Below, one piece after another: positions 37,038-48,968 of a stretch of DNA of 64,000 nt. The notes beneath the pieces are model-generated. The model did no database searches. It saw only the letters and a program-made list of their open reading frames with translations, and was not told the DNA's origin. Every line of letters starts with the position of its first letter. Positions within the stretch are counted from its first letter, which is position 1. The DNA is from Absidia repens (lineage: Eukaryota; Mucoromycota; Mucoromycetes; Mucorales; Cunninghamellaceae), in contig MCGE01000047.1 of NCBI GenBank assembly GCA_002105175.1, forward strand, positions 62,001-126,000, in the 5' to 3' direction. The translations under genes and the position numbers were made by a program.

Positions 37038-37593
37038 TTAAGATCGTCGAGACAAAGCAATCACGTTGGTCAATTCGTCGATCTTCTTCTTGGAGCGGAG
37101 GAAGGTACCGAGCTAAACAACAAGCAACAAAAGGTCAGTATGAAGTATTTTCATCAGATATATACTAAGCACGATGTCTTATACTTACTCTCTTCTTGGT
37201 AAGCTTCTTAGCACGCTTATCCTTGGAGTTCTTGATCAATTCCATAACACGACGTTCGTAAGGAGCGAAACCAGCAACTTCACGGACAATGTTACGGACA
37301 AAAGTGGTACGCTTGGAAGCCTGGAAAGTAGGAGGGAAAAAATTAAAGAAAAAAAAAAAGAGAGAGAGATTGGTGAGTCGATCAAGTTTGTATTAATACA
37401 TGGTGTCATCATGTCGCTATCCGAGGTTCCTTTTTTTTTAACATTCATCCATCCATCTATCCATCCATCCATCCATCTATTAAATAATACATACACCTTG
37501 ACGAGTAGAGGGCTTTTGCTTCAATTCACGGCGAGTAGTGATGTGACCCTTGTTGAGACCAACGGCAATACCAGACTTTTGTTGAGGAGCCAT
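37038..37593 (-). CDS. RPL36: 60S ribosomal protein eL36
   Basis: Component of the large ribosomal subunit. Three exons (37593-37494, about 37322-37190 and about 37112-37038) give about 102 aa, the normal length. The start is [19 protein letters not shown], the middle [20 protein letters not shown] and [20 protein letters not shown], and the end [20 protein letters not shown]. All are diagnostic of eL36. The first two introns each exceed 70 nt, and the first contains a (ATCC)n run. Confidence 0.97.
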
Positions 37594-38796
37594 TACGATA
37601 TATAAAAAATGAGAGAGAAAGAAGGAATGTAACAAAAAGCCCGACACAGACGATTTTTTTGTTGTTACTTCTTCCCTTCGATATATTTAAACCCCGTCTT
37701 TCATGTCGTTACGCCTATGTAATAGGAAGAGAAGAATATTGCCTGGAGGTAAAATTATTCTATTCATCATATCTGACTTTGGATACGTCTATATAATGAA
37801 TCTGTGGCAAAGTACTACAGTGTAATACCGAAACTCTTAAAGAAAAAAGAATGCCTGGTTCTTCCTTTTTCAATCCAAAATGTCCCTCACTGCGTGATTG
37901 CCTTCAGTAGCTTGTTTCATTCACCGTTCTATCCAGTCATAAAGCGAAAAATGGGCCTCGAACCTTCCTCTGTCTCTTTATTTGTACATCAGCAACTGAC
38001 ATATGCATGAAAATCTTTTAAATATAAACTCATGATCAATAGTCGATTACAAATATACTTTTATAGATATGTAGGGTGCGTTTTGTGAATGGGGGGAAGA
38101 TTGAAAAATCGGAACCCGAACACAAAAGGGACTTGGTAATCCAGATGTGTGTGATATGGAGTTTTGACGCCGGCAAAGGGCCGTCAGAACCAAGCAACTA
38201 ACCGCTGGAGCTGAGAAAGTACGTTTTTTTTTTTGTACAAAAAAGGATTCAAAGTGACACACGCATACTTAGCCATCTGGCAAGGGAAGTAAGTGGCATG
38301 ATACACATTTTTTTTTCGGCATTCCGTATATCCGAAGACAAAACTGTAGTATCATATTATCAATAGAAGGGAAAAAAAAAAAATCAGAAAGAGAGAGAGA
38401 GACTGGGCAAGATTATAAAACATACATAGATAAGGTACTAATCAATCAATTTTTTATTTATTTTGGGATGAAAAGACAAAGGGCGGGATGATATAAAACA
38501 AAAAGAAAAAAATATAAGGGCATGATAGTGGTTTACATATAAAGTCAAACTAGAGATAAAAAAGATAAATGTATAAATGGGACATGTGGTTGTAGTGGGG
38601 GAACAAGGCTATATGTAAATGAGTAATTGAATTGGAAGTATACAAAGAAAAGCGATATGTAATGTATAAAGATGAAAAAAGGTACTCTGGATATAAAAAT
38701 ATGGACAAAAGGGGGCTTTAAAAAAAAGGTAGGTAATAAGAGGGGATGGAGATGAATAATAAGCATAAAAGTGATAAGCCGGCTATTTTGTTCATT
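37594..38796. other. Spacer between eL36 and zinc-finger gene
   Basis: Holds the eL36 promoter and the long A-rich 3' flank of the zinc-finger gene. No gene or RNA recognised. Confidence 0.45.
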
Positions 38797-39854
38797 CTAG
38801 CCTTGATAATCATGATGTTGTTGATGGTGATGGCGATGTTGCTGCGTTGATTTAGACTGTTTTCGAGGCACTCGTAAATGTGATTTCGTATGGCGCTTCA
38901 TGTCATGTTTTCGGGCAAAGCTTTTCTGACAAACGTTGCAGGTGAATAATTTGGGTCGGTATGGATCATGAGTAAGTATATGTTCCTTCATGTTGTTGGC
39001 CCGGTTGCTTGTATGGTGGCAGTGAGGACAATGATGCACCTTTTTCATCTTTTTCTTGGCGTTGTAACTCAGAGCTACTGATAATGCAGTGCTGTGGTGG
39101 TTCATAGAATTGACCGCTGTTGGTATAAATGCTGGCGAGGCGGTCAAGAGCGCAGGAGAGGTGTTATTTTGCTGTTTGACAAAAAAGTAGGGTTGCTGAT
39201 CCACAGTATTGACAGAGTTGGTATTCATGTAGCCATCCATTGATTCCATGAGTGGCGTCGTCGGTGAAATCCAATACTCGGTGTTTGGTGAAAATCCTTG
39301 AGGAGGATGCATAGGAAGTTGAGAAAAGTAGGTAGGATAATTAGTATTTGTCGTCAAAGTGGTGTCAGTAAGTGTAGGAGAAGCTATATGTTGGTGATGA
39401 GAATAGGAGTCCAATAGATCGCTGACACAAAAATCTTCAGCAGATGGGTGGGTCGCCATATCTAACGAAGATGATGAAGAAGAGGATAATGGCGATGCGA
39501 ATGGTGATGTTTCTTGCTTTGGATCGAATGTAGGTAACCCAAGGTAATCTAAGAATCAAACAAAAAAGGAAAAAGGTTGAGTTAAAAAAAATTATCATGT
39601 TTAATTTCGTGTTTTGTACCTGTAGGACAAGTAGAACAACTACTGTCAGGGTTCAATGGATATGGTGATAGTAACGAAGATGATGGCGAGGATGAACATT
39701 TGGAAACCTGAGAACAACCGTTCGCCATCAAATAATCTGAATGCACCATGGTATCGGTCGTTGCTACTGGAACTGGTTCATGAAGAGGTTGGTACTGTTC
39801 AAAATCAACTTGTGGCTGGTAAAGGAGAGTGAAGTGGTATTGATTGTTTTCCAT
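38797..39854 (-). CDS. C2H2 zinc-finger transcription factor
   Basis: Two exons (39854-about 39620 and about 39549-38797) give about 325 aa. The first part is Ser/Pro/Gln-rich and probably disordered, starting MENNQYHFTLLYQPQVDFEQ. Two C2H2 fingers lie near the C-terminus: CPHCHHTSNRANNMKEHILTH and then CNVCQKSFARKHDMKRHTKSH, joined by DPYRPKLFT. A basic tail (VPRKQSKSTQQ) and a His/Gln run follow. Two adjacent fingers of this type after a long acidic or Ser-rich region fit a fungal sequence-specific regulator. The second resembles the RHxMKRHxxSH fingers of several fungal stress and calcium regulators, but no orthology is claimed. Confidence 0.82.
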
Positions 39855-41686
39855 TTATGTACGAGTAAAGGTAATAGTAAATAAAGTAAAAGAAAAACGA
39901 AAAGAAAAAAATGAGAACAATTTTTTTTAAAAAAGAAAGAACGAAAGAAACATTTTTTTTAAAAAAAATCATGATCTTTTATAGAAATAGATCTCTCTCA
40001 CTTGACTCAAAAAAAAATAAGAATGTTTTTAGACTCCGGACACGATGACAGTCGAAGATTCAATGCACCCCTTTTTTCTTACAGCGCGCCTCTTTTTGGA
40101 CGAACATCATCATCATCACCATCTTATCCTTTATTTCACTTTGCAAAAGCCAAGTGACAGTATTACACAAAATAAGATGCAAGGAATAGAAATAAAGGAA
40201 CACCTATTTTAAGCTGATATTCATCATCATTACTAAAGATGAGTTATTTTTAAATCAAAAGTTGATTTGTGTCTATCATGGCCGTACATATGTGTTGATG
40301 CTTTGTACCATTGTTTCTTTTGCTGATTCATCTCTTTGTTGTTGTTGTTGTATTTTTGTTGTTGGCTTGTTGTTGTATCAGCATTTTTTTTTATAACACA
40401 GCACAACAATGCAGGAAGGGAGCCTAAATAGTCATCAGTGTCACTCGACCCACCGATTTTTAATGAGCTTACCATAAAAGACATCCATTTTGAGCTCGGT
40501 CAGATTTGGTAAAAAACCCTTTTTTTAATCGGCCAAATCATTTTTCCAAACGAAATGTACCACAGAAGGGCTTCAAGCCAAGAAAAGCATAGGCAATCTG
40601 CTCCTATTCCCTCATTCTCTCTCTTAATTTTTTTCTCTGCATCTTTTTCTTGTTTCTATTCTTACATTTGTCTCACTGATGATGAGTAAGAATGTGGCTC
40701 ATTTATTTTTGCTGCACAGCAAGATGATAAACCTTATTTTCATTGTGTAGAAAGAAAAAAAATATAAGCAATCTTTTTCATTCAAGCTTACCCATTGGCT
40801 GCAAGCGCCACTTTGCCCGATTCGTTGTTTTTTCACCGTTATTAACCTCAATCCAGTGATCTTCCATTACTCCCTTCCCCCATTTGTTAAATCACCGCCA
40901 CTTTTTTCGGTGATACAAAAAAAGAACTACCATAAAAAGCGAGTGGGGAAAGATAAAAGGAAAGGAAAGTGTGGAAAAAGATTTACCTTTCGGGTAAAAA
41001 GTCAGGAACAAAAAGAAAAAAAGAAAAAAAGAAAAAGTGAAGGTATCAAAGGATCAAGAAAGACATGACGATGCAATCTTCGGCGTAATTTCCGCCCGAA
41101 GATGCCAAGGATTCCCTTCGAAAAAAAAGGAGTCATCAGGATCAGGTACGCACTGAGTTTTCGCCCCGAAAAAGAAAGGGGAAGAATTATTTTATTATCT
41201 CGCGGGGAATCAATAAAAAGTAAAAATAGCATTAGACTGACTGGGAGGCTGGGAGAGCAAAAGAGATAGAGTGAGGGAGAGACACAGAAACAGGCAGCAG
41301 CTTACGAATCGGAAAAAATGATCCTATTTTTTCGGGACCCTTATTTTTCTTTTTTTCTAAGCATGATTTAGTAAGATGATACTTCTTTACACATAAAGTA
41401 CGGATAAAGTATAATATATTTTATATTGCTTTATGAAATGGCATGTGAAGCAACGATGGCTCCCCAACTGAAGGGGTGAATGCGGCATTCCAATTGGTTT
41501 GACTGGAAAGCAATAATTCCAAAATGAGTTTTATTTGAATTCTTCTGCCAGTAGCTCCTCTTTTCTTTTCTCTTCTCTTCATTTTTTTTTTTTTTTTATT
41601 ACTCAAAATCTAAACGAAAAAGAGAAGATCTATCTTGTCTTCTCTACTATCTTAACTAAACCTCTTTTTCTCCTTCTTCTACGACA
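39855..41686. other. Divergent intergenic region, about 1.8 kb
   Basis: Separates the zinc-finger gene (-) from the TLC gene (+) and carries both promoters. T-rich and A-rich tracts are frequent. A Gln/Asn-rich minus-strand frame at 40233-40484 is simple-repeat derived and not annotated as a gene. Confidence 0.5.
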
Positions 41687-43078
41687 ATGGATGCTTCCGT
41701 CTTTGATGCACTTGGTCTAAGCACCCTACGATACCATTGGCAAGCTGTCTTATTATCAACCGTGATCTGTTGTATTATTTTTGAAACCTCCCGTCTCATA
41801 TCCCCGCTGCTATTCCCAAAAACTTTTCAATTCTTCAAAGGTGTAAGTACAGAAAGAAAAGGGTGTTGTGGTACGATGTATATAGATCATGTGAATTGGC
41901 TGTTGGATCATTATCATCATCATCATCATATTTATCATCATCATCATCAGCCACAAGATCAACTCATCATTGTTTTATTATTATCATTATTATTGTAGTA
42001 TAATGCGCCCAACTGGCACGTTCACGTCGTATCTACGATTCATTGTATCACGGTAGTCATCGGATCCTTTTTTATTATGACGGACGAAATCTTGGCGAAG
42101 GATAGGGTATTCGGTTACACCTATTGGACGGCGAACATTTATTCGATATCTTGTGGGTAAGTGATAGAAATGAAGGATCTTATATCATACGTTATTAGAT
42201 TGGATTCATTGAACTTTATTATTATTAGATACTTTCTTTGGGATACCTTTGTTGCTTTACATTATATCAAACATCAAGGCATTAGCATGGTCTGCCATGG
42301 AATCGCTTCGTTTGCTGTGTTTATCTTCTCTTATGTAAGCCTTTTCTTGCTTCATTTTTTTCTCTTTGAACATCCGATTCATTTTATTTTTGATTTTATT
42401 GATAATAGAAACCATTTGTTAACTATTACGGAGCCATATTCCTGATGTACGAACTTAGCACTATCTTCTTGAACTTCAACTGGTTTATGGTAATATGATA
42501 GGATGTATGATATAATAGCTGCATTAATGGATGACTTCTGACTCGCTTCTAATCTACTAGGACAAAATCGGCTGGACCGGAACCAGGGCCCAATTAATCA
42601 ATGGTATCTTCCTGATCCTTGCATTTTTTGGAGCACGCATTGTTTTTGGGATTTATATGACAATTCAAATGTGGAGTAAGTTGGGGGAATTACAGGGGGT
42701 GGGGAAGGCAGAAAAAGTATAGGAGGACATTCCAATGATACGAAGAATGTAACTAACAAACGGTTCATTTTATTTAGCTGATATTTATGCTGTGAAGGAA
42801 CTGGTACCTTGGAGATGTAAGTGATAATAATTGTGTGTTTGACGAGGAGGATGGGGCTGTGTGGGTGGTGCAGGAAAGGAATGGGGCTTTTGGCATGCAT
42901 ACGCTTTTAGATTGAAATCAGGGAAAACTAATAAGCTTTTTTTGTTGATGAAGATATCGTCGTGTATGGAAGTGCCAACCTTGCAACGGTGTGCCTGAAT
43001 TTGTATTGGTTTAAAATGATGATCAACATGCTCCGGAAACGATTCCCAGGAAACAAGACCGACAAGGAACTCAAGTGA
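41687..43078 (+). CDS. TLC-domain membrane protein (TLCD4/TMEM56-like)
   Basis: TLC domains (TRAM, Lag1, CLN8) occur in multi-pass ER or plasma-membrane proteins tied to lipid metabolism. About seven exons, the first 41687-41842, give about 250 aa. The start is MDASVFDALGLSTLRYHWQA. Hydrophobic segments include AVLLSTVICCIIFETSRLI, VVIGSFFIMTDEI, FAVFIFSYKPFVNYYGAIFL, LINGIFLILAFFGARIVFGI and ANLATVCLNLYWF. Family landmarks are NWHVHVVSTIHCITVV, DTFVALHYIKHQGISMVCHG and MYELSTIFLNFNWFMDKIGW. The C-terminus NKTDKELK is a lysine-rich tail that could act in ER retention. It lacks the Lag1 double-His ceramide synthase motif, so ceramide synthase is unlikely. AATAAA near 43239. Confidence 0.9.
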
Positions 43079-44359
43079 AAGGTGCAGGATGGACTATTTT
43101 ATACTATATTATATTATATAACCCCCATTTACATACAGTTGCCTACTTTTTATTTTATTTTATTTTTCCACACTTAGTATACATATTTCTTTTTATATTT
43201 TTTTGCATTCAATCATGTACTTATCATCTACTTCTTAAATAAACAAATATGAATGTTTTTTATTACAATTTGAATTTGCGGAATGTATCGTCTGTGTGCG
43301 GAGGATAAATGGGCGGGCAATATTATCTACTTTGGGTTATTCTGATCAAAGAGGATTCATTCTGTACACATATCAGGACCGGGAAATTTTTCAACCGACC
43401 CTTACGAGTGTCTTTGCATCACTATCATGAAACGAGGGGTGTAAACCTGCTTGGAAAAGAAAAAATGAAAAGCCCACATAATATTTCTATTTTTACAACT
43501 CTGTTTCTTTTTTTAAGATCATGTGCCGCAACTAGGGTATGCAATCAGTCTTCTTTATTTCCATTTATTGACAGATGCGGGAGACCCGTCATCTGCATAT
43601 ATAAAATAATAACCATGATCACACTATGACCATCTTTTGTGTTCCATGAGTAAGTTGAGTATCGTGTCTCTTCAGTCTATTCTTCTTTGATTCCGGCAGT
43701 TCTCACTATGACAAAAAAATGAAGAGCTCCCCGCGATATTTGTCTGGCTTGCACTTGACTGTCAATGTGAACTGCCAAGAGACTCAGATACGTAAAAATG
43801 TGGTTGGGTCACTGATATAAAAAGTGCGTGTCACCTGCAGTACAAATAATTCTGAGTTTGAAATATATGGATCGACTTTTGAACATATTCATGTTAATTA
43901 AAAGATTTCCGTAGAATGAAAGAATAGCCGGCAATAAGCCGTGGCAGATAACATTTGGATTGCGCATCCGGGTCCGTCTACTTGATTTTCCACCTGTCTG
44001 GATATCAGGGGCAGTGCGATGTTCGAATTCGATGATAAAAGCAGTGAAATATAGCGGGTTATGTACAATACAAAAAAGATGAATAATTTACAAAGCCATA
44101 AAACTAAGAAGGGCAAGTGAGATAATGTGTGTGAAAAAAAAAAAAAGATAATTGACAGGGAAAACTTTATAGTATCTGTTGTTACCCCGTTTACGTTCTT
44201 CGAGCGCCATGTCATTCAGCTTTATAAACTGCGGTCACCCTATTTAGCACTCTATTTAGTTATAACGATCACTGACGATGTTCCATGGTTATTGACTTTA
44301 ATTGTATGCGACCATTTTTAGAAATAACGATCGATGAAAAAAAGATCCTCCAGCAACGC
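43079..44359. other. Spacer downstream of the TLC gene
   Basis: No gene supported. Frames at 43309-43629 and 43898-44215 have no recognisable motif. Confidence 0.4.
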
Positions 44360-45180
44360 AGGAAATATTTCTAATTCCGCCAATGTGATTTTTTCCATTT
44401 TCCATTTTTCTTTTCTCTTTTTCTATTTGTTTTTTTCTTCTTCGTTGTAGCCTCTGTGGGTTATATTGATCTTAGATTAGTTTCAGGACTAGTTTAGAAG
44501 GGTTTTCAGCTCAGGGATTACAAGATGCAGGGGAAACTCTTTCAATTTGGTTCTAGGATTCGGGACCACCATTAGCTGGCTTTTTGGAGTCTTCATTACG
44601 TTTGCTTATGACTAGTTTGATAATAGTTTCAATCTCAATTTTAATAAAACATGTCTCTTTTTACTTGCTTCAATGAAAAATGTCCATTAGTTTTTCTCAT
44701 GTCTTCTACAATAGATCTCTATTTTACTGCCATCACCGCTTTTGATTAGTGTAGACCGTTGTTGTGCTTCAATAACAAACGTCCCTTTAGTCACTCTCAT
44801 GCTTTGTGTAGTATATTGGCTCCCATTTTACAAAGGTCTCTTTAGATTAGTGTTGACCATTCATCAGATCTTAATCAGTTGAACACATACTTTCTCCATT
44901 AAATCCTTAGTTACAAAGCACTCTGCTGCCTTAGTGTAGTATCTACCATATTTATTCCGATAAAATATGCCATTTTTAATGACTATCCTGTACCCATTAG
45001 ATAGTAACAGCGGCATCATTGGGACCATTTTGTGAGTGGTCTATGATGCACCTGGTTTCTACGTACTTCACAATAGTATTTCCTCAACCTCCTCCGTGTT
45101 GCAGCGACTGGTCGACAGTCCTAGGTCTCTTGGTATCAAAACTTGGTTCTACTCCTCGTATATCAAATGATACTAATTAA
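44360..45180 (+). repeat. Family-A dispersed repeat, copy 8
   Basis: Starts near 'tttctaattccgccaatgtg', then 'ttcaggactagtttagaagg', 'gcaggggaaactctttcaat' and successive 'gattagtgtagaccg' and 'gattagtgttgaccat' units with 'ttcaata' or AATAAA-like strings. It ends near 'ggtcgacagtcctaggtctc'. A further terminal-like fragment sits at 45395-45440. Confidence 0.7.
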
Positions 45181-45224
45181 CCTAGGTAGCGCCACCATGA
45201 GTGTAATCACTACTATTTTGTAGA

Positions 45225-45277
45225 GAATGTTTTCCTGTTTTCCCGTTTTCCTGTTTTCCTGTTTTCCTGTTTTCTGA
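45225..45277. repeat. 10-nt tandem repeat (gttttcctgt)n
   Basis: About five units of 'gttttcctgt' with one c-for-t change, directly after the family-A copy. Confidence 0.85.
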
Positions 45278-45439
45278 CTAAACCTCTACTGTAATAAAAA
45301 TAACCTCTCGATATTTTTTTTTCAGGGCTGCTTCATTATGCATACCAATGCACCGGACTGTTTTCTGCAGCTATAAGTTATTTTTCTCCCTGAGAGACTG
45401 ATCGACAGTTCCAGATCATTTGATATGAAAGGTATCTTT

Positions 45440-46200
45440 ATGACATTTCTGTTGTATCATTCGCATCAACCAGTCATGGTGTGCTGCCAGCATAGACTCA
45501 GACCGGAAATACTGGATATACCAAGCTTGTGTTTTTTAATACGGCGAAGAAAGAGTACCTCCAATTGAAGTCAGTTGAGCCCCAACGGGTCGCTTTCTAC
45601 TGTTGAAAATACCAAGGGTGTTAATTCTATCAAATCACGCTTCAACAACCATCCCTTTCTGACGCCAAGTAAATAATTATTTATATGTGTGAAAATAGTT
45701 GCATCCCACACAAGATCTTTTTTGAACTTGGGAGAGCAAAATGGGAGTGTCTTCAGTCATCTCCTTCAGGACGATGAGAATATAAAAAAAAAAAATCTGC
45801 GTGAAAAAAAAGGAGGGGGAATTAAATATAAAGGATGGTATAAAAACTATGATAAGGAAATCAACATCAAGTACTATTTGTCTTTCATAATTATTTTCTT
45901 TGTCTTTGAGTGAAGATTATCCAAGTACTTGCGCTTCGAATTCCGATATTCTCAACTCGACATTTTCTAAAATTTTTTGCTAAACAACCCTCCCCCTCCC
46001 CACGTCCCTGAGTCTTGCGAGAAATATAGGCTGCATACTCGTGAGTGGATGGGTTAAATAAATAGAAGCTTTCAAACGCATCTCTTGGGCGGCATGTTTG
46101 CTTCCTGCCAATTTGGCTTTCAATGGGTTCAACTCCGATTGATCACATCAATCAGAAGTGATCGTCACCTATTTTTTTTTTTTTTTTTCGCATTTTCGCA
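45440..46200. other. Spacer before the BORCS6-like gene
   Basis: No gene. The frame at 45689-45913 is low-complexity Lys/Tyr-rich and rejected. A poly-T run at about 46173-46188 precedes the next gene. Confidence 0.45.
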
Positions 46201-46212
46201 TTTTTTGTATGG

Positions 46213-46827
46213 ATGCTTATTATGGATGAAACTACAGCATCAAAAGACGAAGAGGATCTAGAGTCAATCACCGAAGCACCAGCTACGTTGCCTATACCAG
46301 AAACCCACTCATCAGCGTCTGATACACCAACGACAATACCCATAGACATTGCCATGTTTCAATCATTGGAAAAACGGGCTACTGAGCTATCTCAACATCT
46401 ATCGGAAACAGTACAACAGCTTGGAATGCACATGAACAAAGTATTATATTTACAAATAGATATATATATATATAGCTGAAAACAGCAAACACGCTCCAAT
46501 ATATACTAACTTTTATATTTTCGTAGATGTCTCAAGGGACCGCAGAAGCTGGCAAAGTCTATCACTCGGCCGTTCAAGAATTATCGACAGATTTAACTAG
46601 TTGCACTCAAAACACTGCAGAACTCATTGCCCAATGTGACGAATTGGATAAGGATCTGGCTCAAATACAAGTTTTGTCAAAGCAAATGTAAGTGGCACAA
46701 GACGGGATGGTGGTTGGGCGGGGAGGGGGCAAAGGGTAATTCTCTAGTGACATCTCACTTTATCTGTGTTCTGTATAGAAAATCGGTGGATAAAGGGCTT
46801 GGCCGATTACTGCAATCTTTGACATAG
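46213..46827 (+). CDS. BORCS6-like BORC subunit
   Basis: Three exons (46213-46440, 46528-46687 and 46780-46827) give about 144 aa. The N-terminus is acidic and Ser/Thr/Pro-rich. From about residue 50 it is helical: LEKRATELSQHLSETVQQL, then GTAEAGKVYHSAVQELSTDL and ELIAQCDELDKDLAQIQVLS, ending KQIKSVDKGLGRLLQSLT. The segment 'CDELDKDLAQIQVLSKQIKS' fits the conserved C-terminal helix of BORCS6 (C17orf59, lyspersin; in animals roughly KCEELDEDMKPIYALA). The predicted role is a subunit of a BORC-like complex on the vacuole or late endosome, together with the BORCS8-like protein at 14.9 kb. Two in-frame ATGs (46213 and 46222) are possible. AATAAA-type signal near 46888. Confidence 0.7.
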
Positions 46828-46915
46828 TATGTATAGTTTTAGTAGTTAGATGGTGATTATTTAGATGGAGTTCTTTATTTCTATCAAATAATAAAAATAC
46901 CCACTTTTATGTACA

Positions 46916-46917
<2 letters not shown>

Positions 46918-46987
<70 letters not shown>
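46918..46987. repeat. (GAT)n microsatellite, about 22 units
   Basis: An almost perfect run of ATG/GAT triplets in the 3' flank of the BORCS6-like gene. Confidence 0.95.
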
Positions 46988-46989
46988 CG

Positions 46990-47520
46990 ATATGTATGGT
47001 AAATGTGGTGACGGTGGGGCTAGAGGGATGGTTGATTAATGATCATGTTTATGGGACTGAAACACAATATGATATAAGGCAATGATTTTGGGTAACTCGA
47101 GATCGAATGATGTACTTTCTATTTGCATTGTTTGAAGATGCATGGATCAAATCAATGAATTAGTGGAGATATATAAATTAGAAAAGAAAGTGGGTGCATA
47201 TATGGTAATGGGAATGGTTGAATGAGGTGAAAGGTCTTCCAAAAAATTGCCCTCTGAGTGTTGGAAAGCGAAAGGGGGGAGGGTTAAGCGCAATTATAGA
47301 CTGTCTCTTGAGGTACATCGTCATATTCAAAGTTCGTCGATGGACTTTTTTTGCGTTCTGAAGAAAACAGGATGAATATGACTGCCTTCGCTATTTCACA
47401 CTTTCATGATCCCTTGAGCCCATAGTCCCTTCTGTCTAACTTGCATTCATCTGAGCATTTGTGTTTATTCTATTATGTCACACATAATAAAGTAATGAGC
47501 TGAATCTATACATTATGTCT
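46990..47520. other. Spacer, no gene seen
   Basis: Mixed sequence without a supported reading frame or RNA. Confidence 0.4.
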
Positions 47521-48380
47521 AATCTAGTGGAGACTATAATATTTTATAAATAAGGCTACGCTAGAGGCTCGACATAGGTAGATTGATATGAATGGGAGAA
47601 GGGGAGTAGGTACCCATCAAATTTTTAGTGACCTAAAAATGTCAACCAGCTCTTGGTTAGGAATAAAAAAAAAAGTAGTCGTAGTGGCTGTATTGAAGAG
47701 CAATTATCTGGCAGGACTCTAGCGAAATATTAGAAATAGCGGAGGAGGGCAGTTTGTCATAATAAAAATAGCATAATTTATTTGAAGGAATATTGAAGAT
47801 ACCCAGCGAATAGCGCCGGGTTCTTTGTAATGAACGATCTATGAAGGAAGTATGAGGAGGGAGCTGAAGAATGATCAACACTAATCTAAAGGGACAATTG
47901 TAAAATGGAAGCTAATAGAATGTATTGTACACGGAATAAGAAAGACTAAAGAGACACTAATGAAGCACAATGACAATTAACACTAATCAAAAAGGGTGAT
48001 GGTAGTAAATGGAATCTGTTTTACAATGTATGGGAAACACTTATGGGACATTTTTCATTTGAGTATGTAAAAAAAGGATATATTTTATTGAGATGTTGGT
48101 ACAAACTATGACACATTGACACTAAGCCAAGCTAATAAAGCTCCAAAAAGCAAACTAATGGTACCCCTAGATCCTACATCCAAAATGAAAGGATTTCGCC
48201 ATACATGTTGCAATCCCTGATCTGAAAACCCTTCTAAACTAGTCCTGACACTAATCTAAGATCACAATTACCTCATAGAAGCTGAATGATGAAGGAAAAA
48301 AAAAAAGGAAGGGAGAAACAAACAAAAAAAAAAAATTGTGGGAATAAATAAAAATTCACGTGGGCGGGAATTGAAAATAT
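47520..48380 (-). repeat. Family-A dispersed repeat, copy 9
   Basis: Reverse-orientation copy with 'aggtagattgatatgaatgg' near 47575-47594, 'gtgacctaaaaatgtcaacc' at 47628-47647, 'gatcaacactaatctaaa', 'aaactagtcctgacactaat' near 48235-48254 and the terminal 'cacgtgggcgggaattgaaa' at 48357-48376. Confidence 0.8.
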
Positions 48381-48968
48381 ATATTTTTTTTCCCTCCATA
48401 TGGCCGTTGAACTGGGCGCTAATGATGATGGTTGCTGTCCCCAGTAGGATAAAAAAGATGAGGTCGTCTAGTCGCTATTCTGTAAATTTTTTTTCTAAAG
48501 CTCTAACGGAGCAGCAGAGTGTTTATTGATGATGAAAAAGAAAAAAATATATACTAAGCTAAAAGCAAAACCGGTTGAGTAAACTAAGCTACAAAATTAA
48601 TAATAATCTATACATCTAAACATAAAAGGGAGTGAGTAAATTTCAGCGGCATAAATAGGACCTAGAGGATCAGGGAGAGTTGGGGGTGGCAGACAAGTAG
48701 ATTGCCTCGTAGTACCATACCATTAACCATAACGTGAGTGTAATGAGACATAACTACAAGAAGATGCACTTTTGCGTACTCATCGTCAAAAATGAAAACA
48801 TCACTGCCACCCTTTTCCTCCCTTTAACCCTACATAACAATAATAAAACATAAAGTAAATCAAAAATAAAAACAATAATCACCTGGATTCCGCCACACAT
48901 TTGATAATATAAAACCCCCATGCATACCGTCTAATTGGCTATTCAGAGAATAACTATTCCATATACGT
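48381..48968. other. 3' flank of the Nrp1-like gene
   Basis: No gene. It includes the presumed polyadenylation region of the downstream-reading minus-strand gene. Confidence 0.45.

Noticed and set aside
40233..40484. 83-codon Gln/Asn-rich frame
   Set aside because: Composition comes from simple (GTT)n-type repeats; no splice partners or known domain.
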